Part shown: positions 1 through 7,443 of the stretch, piece after piece
How positions within the stretch are numbered: the first letter of the stretch is position 1
How the letters are laid out: each line of letters starts with the position of its first letter
Assembly: GCA_964585635.1 (NCBI GenBank)
Contig: CAZPEV010000047.1
Coordinates: 1 to 20,501 of the forward strand
Source: CAZPEV01 sp964585635
GTDB lineage: Bacteria > Zixibacteria > MSB-5A5 > GN15 > JAAZOE01
Direction of reading: 5' to 3'
Length of the DNA: 20,501 bases
Made by a program: the position numbers and the translations under genes
Notes under the pieces: generated by a model
Told to the model about the DNA's origin: nothing
Seen by the model: only the letters and a program-made list of their open reading frames with translations
Database searches by the model: none

Positions 1-63
1 CTCTCTTTTTGCCCTCCAAAATCCAAATCTACACAAAAGAATTTACACTACCCAGAATCCCCG

Positions 64-95
64 AAAAAATCCCCCCTGACAAACGTCAGGGGGGG
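64..95 (-). terminator. Intrinsic terminator, minus strand
   Basis: On the minus strand a 9-bp GC-rich stem (CCCCCTGAC at 72-80 pairing with GTCAGGGGG at 85-93, loop AAAC) is followed directly by ATTTTTTCGG. The U-tract lies only on the minus-strand 3' side; the plus strand continues into GAAATAACC. It would end transcripts coming from the small gene at 133-324. Confidence 0.75.
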
Positions 96-132
96 AAATA
101 ACCTTTATATGTGACGTTCCGTAAGGTGTCGC

Positions 133-324
133 CTAGACTGCCGCTTCCGCGGCGGGAAGGAATTCAATCCGTTCCCCATCAGAGCACCTTACAAGTATAT
201 AATCGACAATTTTCCCTGCTTTGTCAAGCGAAAACAATTCCTCAGCTGGCGATTTGAAGGACCAGCGTCTTGACAGGCTCAAAATGCCATTCATGGGCTC
301 CCAAAGGAGATAATCGCCATGCAA
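133..324 (-). CDS. Small hypothetical protein
   Basis: A 63-residue frame with a TTG start at 324, or 53 residues from an ATG at 294 that is preceded by GGGAG a few bases upstream. The ATG start has the better ribosome binding site. An in-frame TAA lies just upstream of the TTG, so the gene cannot extend further. The product is mixed charged and hydrophobic with a C-terminal stretch IVDYILVRCSDGERIEFLP, and shows no signal peptide or membrane span. I do not recognise the family. The main support for a real gene is the strong minus-strand terminator about 40 bp beyond its stop codon and the protein-like composition. It is alone on its strand here; the next gene (739) runs the other way. Confidence 0.4.
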   Translation of the reverse strand: MHGDYLLWEPMNGILSLSRRWSFKSPAEELFSLDKAGKIVDYILVRCSDGERIEFLPAAEAAV

Positions 325-738
325 TATAGGACTTTAATGTAGTGGTCTAATACATTGTGTGGCATAAACATATACGACTGCAAACGTGTTCATCTCTGGC
401 GCCGTATTAGCCCGTTCAGCTTCGCTTTTCTTTCGTCAAGGAAGGGACAAATGGCGTTCGAGCAGAGTCGCCCTGCAGGCGGACCGAGAACAAGCCATTT
501 TCCTGTCATTAAGGCTGGTAACAGGGGCAAGGGTCAACGCACGTTTCCGCACCTATGGTGATGACAATGGCACAATATTGCTCGCATGGCACGAAGGTTC
601 AGGCGTTGGCGGATATTTGTCGAACTGGACAGGATAAATCTCGTATAATATGGGTATTTGTTTGACTCGGCTGTTATATAAGGCGGACATATTCGTCAAT
701 CGGCCGACAGGATGAATCGCGTTGAAAGAGGCAGAAAG
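325..738. other. Divergent intergenic region
   Basis: No convincing gene. A GTG-started frame at 386-637 lacks a ribosome binding site and resembles nothing I know. On the plus strand a TATAAT hexamer at 644-649 could be the -10 box for the downstream adaptor-permease pair, but I see no good -35 box at the normal distance. A second A/T-rich motif, TTATATAA, lies at 674-681. Confidence 0.4.
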
Positions 739-1992
739 ATGATGACAAGGCGGTGGAGATGGTGGTTGATAATTGGCATCTTGGTCATATGTGGGGCTAG
801 CGGCTGGTATTGGATAAAGCAGCGCAGCGATATCGCCGTTTCTTATCGGCTTGACAAAGTCGATCGGGGAGATATATCGGTTGAAATAAGTGCCACCGGG
901 ACGATGAATGCTGTAACCACGGTACAAGTCGGTTCGCAGATATCTGGAACCATTTCGGCGCTGTACGCCGATTTCAATTCCGTGGTCAAGGATGGCCAGC
1001 TCCTGGCTCAACTTGATTCCACTTTCCTGCGCGCAACAGTGACGGAGCAGGCAGCTAATGTCGATCGAGCTAAGGCCGAGTTAAATGAGGCCAAGCGAAA
1101 TTATGATCGCACCTCCAAGCTTTTTGCCAACAACCTCGTTTCGCAGGTCGACATGGACGCCGCCACTACTGCGTTGGAATCAGCCGAGGCTTCTCTAAAA
1201 CAGAACCAGGCGTCACTGGACAGAGCATTGGTAAACCTGAAATACACGACCATTCGAGCTCCGATCAGCGGCGTGGTGATCTCACGCAATGTCGATGTTG
1301 GTCAGACAGTTGCCGCCAGTCTGCAGGCACCTACGTTGTTTTCTATTGCCAATGACCTTCGGCGGATGCAGGTAGAAACCAGTGTCGATGAAGCCGATAT
1401 TGGCAGCGTTCAACAGGGGCAGGAAGTCAGATTCCGTGTCGATGCCTATCCCGAGGAGGAGTTTGCGGGCATGGTCAGCCAGATTCGCTTGGCGCCGATC
1501 ATTACTCAAAACGTTGTCACCTACATTGTCATCATTGATGTTGCTAATCCCGGGCAGAAATTAATGCCGGGAATGACCGCAACGGTATCCATCGAGGTGG
1601 CGCACAAAGAAAACGTGTTACGAGTTCCCTTGCAGGCGCTTCGCTTTAATCCAAGGTTGGAAGGTGCTGGCGCGACCAACGGCGTTAGCGCTCTCCAAGG
1701 AATGGCGAATGCCTCGACACAGGGATCTGTCGGTCAAGCTGACGCTGGACAGCCGCGCAGCCGCAATAACAATCAGGCTACGGTCTGGATCCTGTCCAAA
1801 GGCGCTCCGGTGCCTATCAGTGTGACAAAAGGGATACAGAACACACGCTACGTCGAGGTAACATCTTCGGATTTGAAGGAGAGCGACAAGGTAATCGTGG
1901 GAACGAACAGCAGCCAGACGTCTTTGACCCCTGTCGGTCAGAATCCGTTTATGCCTCGTATGCCTGGTGGCGGCGGCGGACACGGACACTAA
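739..1992 (+). CDS. macA: MacA-like periplasmic adaptor (HlyD/RND-type)
   Basis: Membrane-anchored adaptor that links an inner-membrane ABC permease to the outer membrane in tripartite export systems. Numbered from the ATG at 739 (417 residues): short basic N-terminus, one membrane anchor about 9-26, first half of the lipoyl/barrel-sandwich domain about 60-95, a long alpha-helical hairpin about 97-165, second lipoyl half about 165-195 (TTIRAPISGVV), a beta-barrel domain about 205-290, then a membrane-proximal domain broken by a Gly/Gln/Asn-rich insert about 305-350. The C-terminus is Gly/His-rich (PGGGGGHGH). An in-frame ATG at 712 would add nine residues, but AGAGG at 727-731 sits 7 nt before the ATG at 739, so I prefer the shorter form. 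The permease gene follows after 9 bp. The MacA-type call is confident; the exported substrate is unknown. Confidence 0.9.
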   Translation: MMTRRWRWWLIIGILVICGASGWYWIKQRSDIAVSYRLDKVDRGDISVEISATGTMNAVTTVQVGSQISGTISALYADFNSVVKDGQLLAQLDSTFLRATVTEQAANVDRAKAELNEAKRNYDRTSKLFANNLVSQVDMDAATTALESAEASLKQNQASLDRALVNLKYTTIRAPISGVVISRNVDVGQTVAASLQAPTLFSIANDLRRMQVETSVDEADIGSVQQGQEVRFRVDAYPEEEFAGMVSQIRLAPIITQNVVTYIVIIDVANPGQKLMPGMTATVSIEVAHKENVLRVPLQALRFNPRLEGAGATNGVSALQGMANASTQGSVGQADAGQPRSRNNNQATVWILSKGAPVPISVTKGIQNTRYVEVTSSDLKESDKVIVGTNSSQTSLTPVGQNPFMPRMPGGGGGHGH

Positions 1993-2001
1993 GGGAAACC
2001 C

Positions 2002-3219
2002 ATGCGATTCTGGGAAACCATCGTCATTGCTACCGATTCTCTCATGCGACACAAGACCCGAGCTTTGCTGACCATGCTAGGGATCATTATTGGTGTCGGC
2101 GCCGTTGTCGCCATGGTTGCGGTCGGCAACGGTGCTCAGGCCGCCGTCGACGCCCAGATTGCCAGCCTCGGTACCAATGTTCTAATGATTTTCCCGGGTG
2201 CCGCATTCCGCGGGGGAGTAAGCTCAGGTACCGGCGGTTATACCAATCTTAATGAGGGAGACATCGATGCCATACGTGAGCAGTCTCCAGCAGTAGCGGC
2301 CATCAGCCCGATGATCCGCACTGGTCGTCAGGTGGTCGCCGGAAACCTCAACTGGAGCACCAGCATCCAGGGAGGAAACACGGACTTCTTCACTATTCGC
2401 GACTGGACCTTGGATTCCGGCGAATTATTCACCGAACAGGATGTTCGCAGTGCCACCAAAGTGTGTCTGTTGGGTCAGACGGTTGTCCTGAATCTTTTCC
2501 CCAATCAGAACCCAATCGGCCAGATGATTCGCATCGACAAATTACCATTTGAAGTCATCGGTACGCTGTCGCCGAAGGGACAAACAGCCATGGGACAGGA
2601 CCAGGATGATATCGTAATCGCGCCGTACACGACTGTTCAGCGCAAGGTTCTGGGCAGTGACCATTTCGGGAGCGTCGTCATGTCGGCCGTGTCCCAGGAG
2701 CGTCTGGCTGATGCCCAAGAACAGGCGTCCGAGGTCTTGCGATTGCGCCATCGGATCCAGCCGGGGGAGGATGATGACTTTACTATCCGCAATCAATCGG
2801 ACATTGCGTCCGCGGCCAATGCCACCTCGCGCGTTATGACGATATTGTTGGCAAGCATTGCATCGGTCTCGCTGTTAGTGGGCGGTATCGGCATCATGAA
2901 TATCATGCTCGTGTCAGTGACGGAACGCACCCGCGAGATCGGCATCCGCAAGTCGATCGGGGCTAGGCGGCGGGATATCCTGCAGCAGTTTCTGATCGAG
3001 GCGATCATGCTGAGCGTCGTTGGGGGAATCGTCGGCGTTGGCTTGGGCGTGGGCGCCTCCGGACTTATTTCCCGATTTGCCGGATGGCCCGTCTATGTCT
3101 CGATCGATTCCGTGGCACTTGCTTTTTGCTTTTCGGCGGCGGTCGGCATGTTCTTCGGTTACTACCCGGCGCGCAAAGCGTCAGGCCTTGATCCCATCGA
3201 GGCGCTACGGTATGAATAG
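2002..3219 (+). CDS. MacB/FtsX-type ABC transporter permease
   Basis: Inner-membrane permease of the MacB/LolC type, 405 residues. The N-terminal span about 20-42 (LLTMLGIIIGVGAVVAMVAV) is followed by a large periplasmic MacB-type core domain about 45-270, then a C-terminal FtsX domain with three spans about 278-300, 335-357 and 368-390. Signature stretches are visible: VTERTREIGIRKSIGARRRD after the second span and the closing YYPARKASGLDPIEALRYE. It starts 9 bp after the adaptor stop, with AAGGGA as ribosome binding site, so the two genes form one transcription unit. There is no nucleotide-binding domain: no Walker A or LSGGQ signature in this protein, and no ATPase gene anywhere in the window. 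It must borrow an ATPase encoded elsewhere, or one lost from this locus. The substrate could be a lipoprotein, peptide, lipid or drug. Confidence 0.92.
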   Translation: MRFWETIVIATDSLMRHKTRALLTMLGIIIGVGAVVAMVAVGNGAQAAVDAQIASLGTNVLMIFPGAAFRGGVSSGTGGYTNLNEGDIDAIREQSPAVAAISPMIRTGRQVVAGNLNWSTSIQGGNTDFFTIRDWTLDSGELFTEQDVRSATKVCLLGQTVVLNLFPNQNPIGQMIRIDKLPFEVIGTLSPKGQTAMGQDQDDIVIAPYTTVQRKVLGSDHFGSVVMSAVSQERLADAQEQASEVLRLRHRIQPGEDDDFTIRNQSDIASAANATSRVMTILLASIASVSLLVGGIGIMNIMLVSVTERTREIGIRKSIGARRRDILQQFLIEAIMLSVVGGIVGVGLGVGASGLISRFAGWPVYVSIDSVALAFCFSAAVGMFFGYYPARKASGLDPIEALRYE

Positions 3220-3331
3220 GCTTTGAATTCTCAACGCGCTTCGGAATCAGGCGTCTGTAGAGTTGCCGCGGCAGGGGAGGGTGTTCCCGGCCCATTGCCA
3301 GCAGGATGACCGGCGGATTTTGCAACCCAAT

Positions 3332-4555
3332 TCAAGATGATGGCGGCACTATGACTGTCTTGCCGCAACCAGGGCAGGGGAAAGACGATTTGCTGAGGTC
3401 GGGCGGCACTTTGATGGTCAGGCCGCAGCTGCAGGAAAGAAACTTGAATTGGTTGACCGTTCTGATCAGGTCGCCGATCGCACGATTCTGCGATCTGAGG
3501 GTCGACGGGGTTTCGGTCGGCGCGCCAGCCGGTCGTAGCGGTATGGTGGCCGGTTCAGCCAGGCCCGATTTGGGAAAAATGCCGGCCCTGTGTCCGGTGA
3601 TTTTGGAAACCGCTTCCTGATAATCAAGATAACCAGCCCCCTGCGCCATTGCCCGAAGGATCTTGATCCGATCCTGAAGCGGCGGGTGGGTGCTGGTCAA
3701 ATTCTGCAACCGGGCGCCCTTCTGCTTGATCGGATTGGCGATATAGAGAGGCGCGGTGATACTATTGGCTTTTGACAGATCCTCGGTTGACATGGAAATC
3801 TTCTCCAGGGCCGACGCCAACCCCTCCGGATAGCGGGTCAATCGGACGGCCGAGGCATCGGCCAAGTACTCCCGCTTGCGCGAAATGGCAAAGTATAGGA
3901 GCTGCGCCATGATCGGCGCCAGGATGGCCAGAACGACCGCGACAATCATGATGATGGCCGCTCCTTGCCCGCCGCCGCGAGAGTCGCGCGAACGATAACG
4001 GCCGCCGCCCATGAAGAAGAGATTGCGGAGAAACACCTGCGACAAAAGCGTGATACTTCCCAGCATGACCCCGGCAAAGGTCATGAACAGGATGTCGCGG
4101 TTGAGAATATGGGACGTCTCGTGGGCGACGACGCCCTGGAGCTCATCGCGGTTCATCCGCCCCAGAAGCCCAGCCGTTACGGCGATGGCCGCCTTCTCCG
4201 GCCTGCGGCCGGTGGCGAAGGCGTTGGGTGCGGCTTCATCGATGACGTAAATCTTGGGCATGGCCGGCAGGCCGGCGGCTATTTTCATCTCCTCGGCGAC
4301 ATTGAATAACTGCGGATGCATGTCCCGCGTGATCTCCTTGGCGCCACTGGCGCTGAGCAAGATGGCGTCGCCGCTGAAATAGCTGATCATCGACAGAAAC
4401 ATCCATAGAGCGGAGGCCGCCATCAGGCCGATCCAGCCGCCGTCGGGGGGAGCCCAGGCGGCCCCGACGGCATAGCCCAGAACAATCAGGCCGGCGCCCA
4501 TCAGCAGAAATAGCATCATCGACTTGCGCCGGTTGGCGCGGATCAATTCCCACAT
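3332..4555 (-). CDS. htpX: HtpX-like M48 membrane zinc protease with C-terminal zinc ribbon
   Basis: Integral-membrane metalloprotease of family M48, 407 residues, expected to cleave damaged or misassembled membrane proteins. Membrane spans lie about 14-33, 41-60, 155-176 and 198-222. The zinc site is HETSH at 145-149 with the third ligand Glu229 in the EYLAD motif; PNAFATG at 110-116 is typical of HtpX. E. coli HtpX is about 290 residues; this protein carries an extra tail of about 110 residues ending in a zinc ribbon (CSCG at 375-378, CPGCG at 394-398). The tail is joined by a Pro/Thr-rich linker about 335-352. It is the last gene of a probable operon with LemA, a zinc-ribbon protein and an OmpA-family protein. 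Its ribosome binding site (GAGAG, 9-10 nt from the ATG) is weak, 75 bp after the LemA stop. Confidence 0.92.
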   Translation of the reverse strand: MWELIRANRRKSMMLFLLMGAGLIVLGYAVGAAWAPPDGGWIGLMAASALWMFLSMISYFSGDAILLSASGAKEITRDMHPQLFNVAEEMKIAAGLPAMPKIYVIDEAAPNAFATGRRPEKAAIAVTAGLLGRMNRDELQGVVAHETSHILNRDILFMTFAGVMLGSITLLSQVFLRNLFFMGGGRYRSRDSRGGGQGAAIIMIVAVVLAILAPIMAQLLYFAISRKREYLADASAVRLTRYPEGLASALEKISMSTEDLSKANSITAPLYIANPIKQKGARLQNLTSTHPPLQDRIKILRAMAQGAGYLDYQEAVSKITGHRAGIFPKSGLAEPATIPLRPAGAPTETPSTLRSQNRAIGDLIRTVNQFKFLSCSCGLTIKVPPDLSKSSFPCPGCGKTVIVPPSS

Positions 4556-4630
4556 ATCAGCAGTCTCTCATGTTTTCGTGGACTCAACACCGGGTCGCCG
4601 TCCATCAGGTCCGACGCCGCCTGATCGACC

Positions 4631-5191
4631 TCATGAAAAACTGACCTTGGGGACATCGCGTTCAGCGGCATCCGTGACCTCAAAGAACTCGGACTGCTGA
4701 AAATTGAACATCCCGGCGATGATGCTGGAGGGAAACATCTGGATCTTGTTGTTGTAGAACAGCACCTGGTCGTTGTACGCCTGCCGCGAGAAGGCGATTT
4801 TATTCTCGGTCGAGGTGAGTTCTTCCTGCAGGGCCAGGAAATTTTGATTGGCCTTGAGGTCGGGATAATTCTCAACGACCAGGAAGAACTTGCTCATCAA
4901 GCCGCTTAGTTCCCCCTCGGCGCGGGCCTTGTCGCCGACCGACTCCGCCTGCATGGCGCGACTGCGGGCGGCGGTGATATTTTCGAACGTCGTGCGCTCA
5001 TGAACCATATATCCCTTGGCCGTTTCAACCAGGTTGGGGATAAGATCATGCCGTCGCTTGAGCTGAACGTCGATCTGCGCCCAGGCGTTCTTGACCTGGT
5101 TGCGCAGGCCGACCAGGGAGTTGTACATTCCGACCACGACAAAGGCCAGAATCACGATAATAATGACAGGAAGCAGCAATACAAGCCACAT
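4631..5191 (-). CDS. lemA: LemA family protein
   Basis: LemA-family membrane-anchored helical protein, 186 residues, close to the usual family length. It has one N-terminal transmembrane segment about 2-22, then a predicted long helical bundle. Family hallmarks are YNSLVGLRNQVKNAWAQIDV at 23-42, the motif RRHDLIPNLVETAKGY at 46-61 and LKANQNFLALQEELTSTENKI at about 113-133. The molecular function of LemA is not established, but lemA genes are commonly found beside M48/HtpX proteases, as here. GAGGTG upstream of the ATG is a good ribosome binding site. The start lies 19 bp after the stop of the zinc-ribbon gene, which supports co-transcription; HtpX follows after 75 bp. Confidence 0.95.
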   Translation of the reverse strand: MWLVLLLPVIIIVILAFVVVGMYNSLVGLRNQVKNAWAQIDVQLKRRHDLIPNLVETAKGYMVHERTTFENITAARSRAMQAESVGDKARAEGELSGLMSKFFLVVENYPDLKANQNFLALQEELTSTENKIAFSRQAYNDQVLFYNNKIQMFPSSIIAGMFNFQQSEFFEVTDAAERDVPKVSFS

Positions 5192-5210
5192 ACGACACCT
5201 CTTCTATCGG

Positions 5211-5600
5211 TTACGCTTTGCGTCCGAACATATTCCGCAAGAGCAGAACAATCGGGCCTTCGTGACCATTGTCCAGGAAGCGGACCACCTCTTCCAATTC
5301 GCCCCGATCAAACCAAATTCCATGTCGGCGGGAACAAAAATCGATTTTCACTCCGGAGTCGCCGATTGGAGCCGACAGCCGCATCCGTCTGCGGCAGATC
5401 GGGCATTTGCGGCCGCTTCGCTGTGATTCACCTTCCTGCATGGGCCGGAGCAGAATGCCCTCGGCGCCCTCCCGATCCTCCAGAAGCGCCTCCAGTTCCC
5501 CGGCATCAAGCCAGACACCGCCGCAAGCCAGGCAATGGTCTATCTCGATCTGGTCAATCTCCAGAACAATCATCGGTTCTTTGCAGCCCACACACCGCAT
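5211..5600 (-). CDS. Double TFIIB-type zinc ribbon protein
   Basis: Small soluble protein of 129 residues built from two zf-TFIIB-like ribbons. The first is complete: Cys3, Cys6, Cys23 and Cys26 in CVGC...CLACGGVWLDAGEL. The second has Cys66 and Cys69 (CPIC) and FCSRRHGIWFDRGEL at 88-102, where the expected last Cys is an Arg and the next residue is His93, so zinc may be held by a Cys3His set. Proteins of this family are annotated only as zinc-ribbon proteins; nucleic acid binding or a chaperone/adaptor role is possible but not shown. There is no signal peptide or membrane span. A GGTGAG ribosome binding site precedes the ATG. It lies 50 bp after the OmpA-like gene and 19 bp before lemA, in one probable operon. 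Confidence 0.85.
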   Translation of the reverse strand: MRCVGCKEPMIVLEIDQIEIDHCLACGGVWLDAGELEALLEDREGAEGILLRPMQEGESQRSGRKCPICRRRMRLSAPIGDSGVKIDFCSRRHGIWFDRGELEEVVRFLDNGHEGPIVLLLRNMFGRKA

Positions 5601-5650
5601 CTCTCACCTATACCCGCTGACCATTCGTTTCATTCACCGGAATCGTCCGG

Positions 5651-7192
5651 CTATTTCATAATAACGATATCGATGCGACGATTCTTGGCGCGCCCCTCAG
5701 ACGACGTATTGGATGCCACCGGCTTTTCGGAGCCGTACCCGATGGCGCTGATCCGGTCGGCGCTGAGAAGCATGCTTTGCCGCAGGTACTGCATCACCGC
5801 ATAGGCCCGCTTTTCCGACAACTGGGTATTGGCGGACGGATCACCGCTGGCATCGGTATGTCCCTCGACGGCGATCTTATTGTCGGGGAACATTTCGATA
5901 ATCGCCTTGACCTTATCCAGCAGAGGAACATGCTCGTTCTTGATATCGCTCTTGTTGATATCAAACGACAGACCGGTCAGACGAAGGATGAGGTCATTAG
6001 AGGCGTTGTACAAAACCTCGCCATCCGACGGTCCCAGAATCGCCTTGGCCTTCTTGAATTTCTCCTCTTGATCGGTCCGCTCCTGCAGGGCCACGGTGAC
6101 TTCCTGATTCGATTGCTGCAATTGGCTCAACTGCGATTTTTGAACGTCGACCTCGGAGGCCAGCCGGTCGCGCTCCACGATAAACTTGCGCAGGCCGCCG
6201 TCCAGCCGGTCAACCAATGTCGCCGGATCCGCCGTGGACTGGTCCAGGTTCATGACCCCAAGCAGAGCCGTGAGCTTATCGGTCAGGTCGTGCGTCCGTT
6301 GCCCGGCATCCTGGGATTGCGACCGGCGCAACTCGACCAGCCGAATCAGCGTGTCCGCCGCCTTCTCGGGGCCGTTGTCGAACGGAACGTAATCCATTCC
6401 CAACTTGGCGCCGACCCGGTCCATTTGGATTTCGTACACCAGCATCAGCTTTTCCCACGCTTGATCGTTGCGCTCCAACGACCGAACCGATTGGGCGATG
6501 TTGGCGGCGTGGCGGGCCTCGTATTCCGCCAGTCCAATCGCCTTGATCGATTCTGACCGCTCATACCGATCCTTGGACAGGATGGCGTCGCATTTGGCTC
6601 GGGAGGTTTTCGCCTTGTCGAGCGTGGACATGGCGTACTTGGCCGCGTCGCCGGCAGTAGCCTTGGCGATCAGGGCATCGGCCGTGCCCATGATGTCGAC
6701 CTTGATCGCTTCCAATTCCGCCGTGTCGAACAGCGGTCCAGTCAAGGCTACATCCTTCAATCCCCCTTTGACATCGCCTGACTCAACTTTGCCCGCCGCC
6801 TTGGAAAATGCGTCTTCCGCCTTTTGATACAACTCCGGTACCAGCTTCGGCGCCTTTGCCTGAATCGCTTTATCACGAGGACCAAGATATTCGCGAAACG
6901 TCAACTTGGCGACCTCCGTTGCCTTAAAGGTGTTTTCGGTCAGTTCCTCGGCTTCCGTCAGGTACTTGTCGATCACACTGGTATTCTTCTTGAGCTTTAC
7001 CATTTCCGTGGCGCCATCGGCTTTCGCCTTTGCCTTGGCATACGTTTCCGGGGCAAAGATGTTTCCACCCAGAGCCATGGCGGAATCCAGGCGATTCTGG
7101 ACCGCCTGAAGGCGGGGATTGTCTTGGGCCGCGGCGCCGCTCGCCAAAGCGATACTCAGGAACACAAAAACGGCTGCACCTGCTTTTCTCAT
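5651..7192 (-). CDS. OmpA family envelope protein with long helical N-terminal region
   Basis: Exported protein of 513 residues. The start at 7192 is chosen because AAGGA lies just upstream and because it begins a standard signal peptide (about residues 1-22, ending ASGAAAQ); an in-frame ATG at 7219 would put nine polar residues before it. The mature N-terminal part, about 25-395, is rich in Ala, Lys, Glu and Asp and looks mostly helical, with heptad-like stretches about 330-390 (SQLSQLQQSNQEVTVALQER). The last 109 residues form an OmpA peptidoglycan-binding domain: LSFDINKSDI at the start, GHTDASG at 444-450, and NRRIDI at 504-509. It probably tethers the envelope to peptidoglycan. It is the first gene of the minus-strand operon that continues into the zinc-ribbon protein, LemA and HtpX. 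Confidence 0.92.
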   Translation of the reverse strand: MRKAGAAVFVFLSIALASGAAAQDNPRLQAVQNRLDSAMALGGNIFAPETYAKAKAKADGATEMVKLKKNTSVIDKYLTEAEELTENTFKATEVAKLTFREYLGPRDKAIQAKAPKLVPELYQKAEDAFSKAAGKVESGDVKGGLKDVALTGPLFDTAELEAIKVDIMGTADALIAKATAGDAAKYAMSTLDKAKTSRAKCDAILSKDRYERSESIKAIGLAEYEARHAANIAQSVRSLERNDQAWEKLMLVYEIQMDRVGAKLGMDYVPFDNGPEKAADTLIRLVELRRSQSQDAGQRTHDLTDKLTALLGVMNLDQSTADPATLVDRLDGGLRKFIVERDRLASEVDVQKSQLSQLQQSNQEVTVALQERTDQEEKFKKAKAILGPSDGEVLYNASNDLILRLTGLSFDINKSDIKNEHVPLLDKVKAIIEMFPDNKIAVEGHTDASGDPSANTQLSEKRAYAVMQYLRQSMLLSADRISAIGYGSEKPVASNTSSEGRAKNRRIDIVIMK

Positions 7193-7225
7193 ACCGTTTT
7201 CCTTTCCTTTGAAATCCAACCCAAT

Positions 7226-7243
7226 TCCGGCCGCGTGGCCGGA
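7226..7243 (-). promoter_or_regulatory. Hairpin in the leader of the OmpA-family gene
   Basis: Perfect 7-bp stem TCCGGCC / GGCCGGA with a 4-nt loop, lying between the proposed promoter and the start codon at 7192. There is no U-tract after it on the minus strand, so it is not an intrinsic terminator. It may stabilise the leader or mark a binding site. Role unknown. Confidence 0.3.
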
Positions 7244-7262
7244 TCATTTTCCACTCAAAGGG

Positions 7263-7291
7263 ATGATACCCAAATCAGCAAGCCACAGCAA
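7263..7291 (-). promoter_or_regulatory. Possible sigma70-type promoter for the OmpA/LemA/HtpX operon
   Basis: On the minus strand TTGCTG (7286-7291) and TATCAT (7263-7268) are separated by exactly 17 bp. The -10 matches consensus at five of six positions, the -35 at three. It lies about 70 bp upstream of the chosen start of the OmpA-family gene. This is a motif match by eye only. Confidence 0.35.
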
Positions 7292-7443
7292 GAAAAAATC
7301 ATTTCTAGGGTTTCTTGTACGGCGGCCAATCATTAACACGGCTCGATTCCCTGCCGCACCGGTTTTCTTGCCTCTGCGCCGCGACTTTGCCCGTATATTA
7401 GATATTCGGGAACGGCGTTCTGAGGCCGGGAGAATAAGGTGTC

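Noticed and set aside
386..637. An 83-codon plus-strand frame upstream of the adaptor gene.
   Set aside because: There is no ribosome binding site before the GTG, no recognisable domain, and it lies where the promoter of the next gene is expected.
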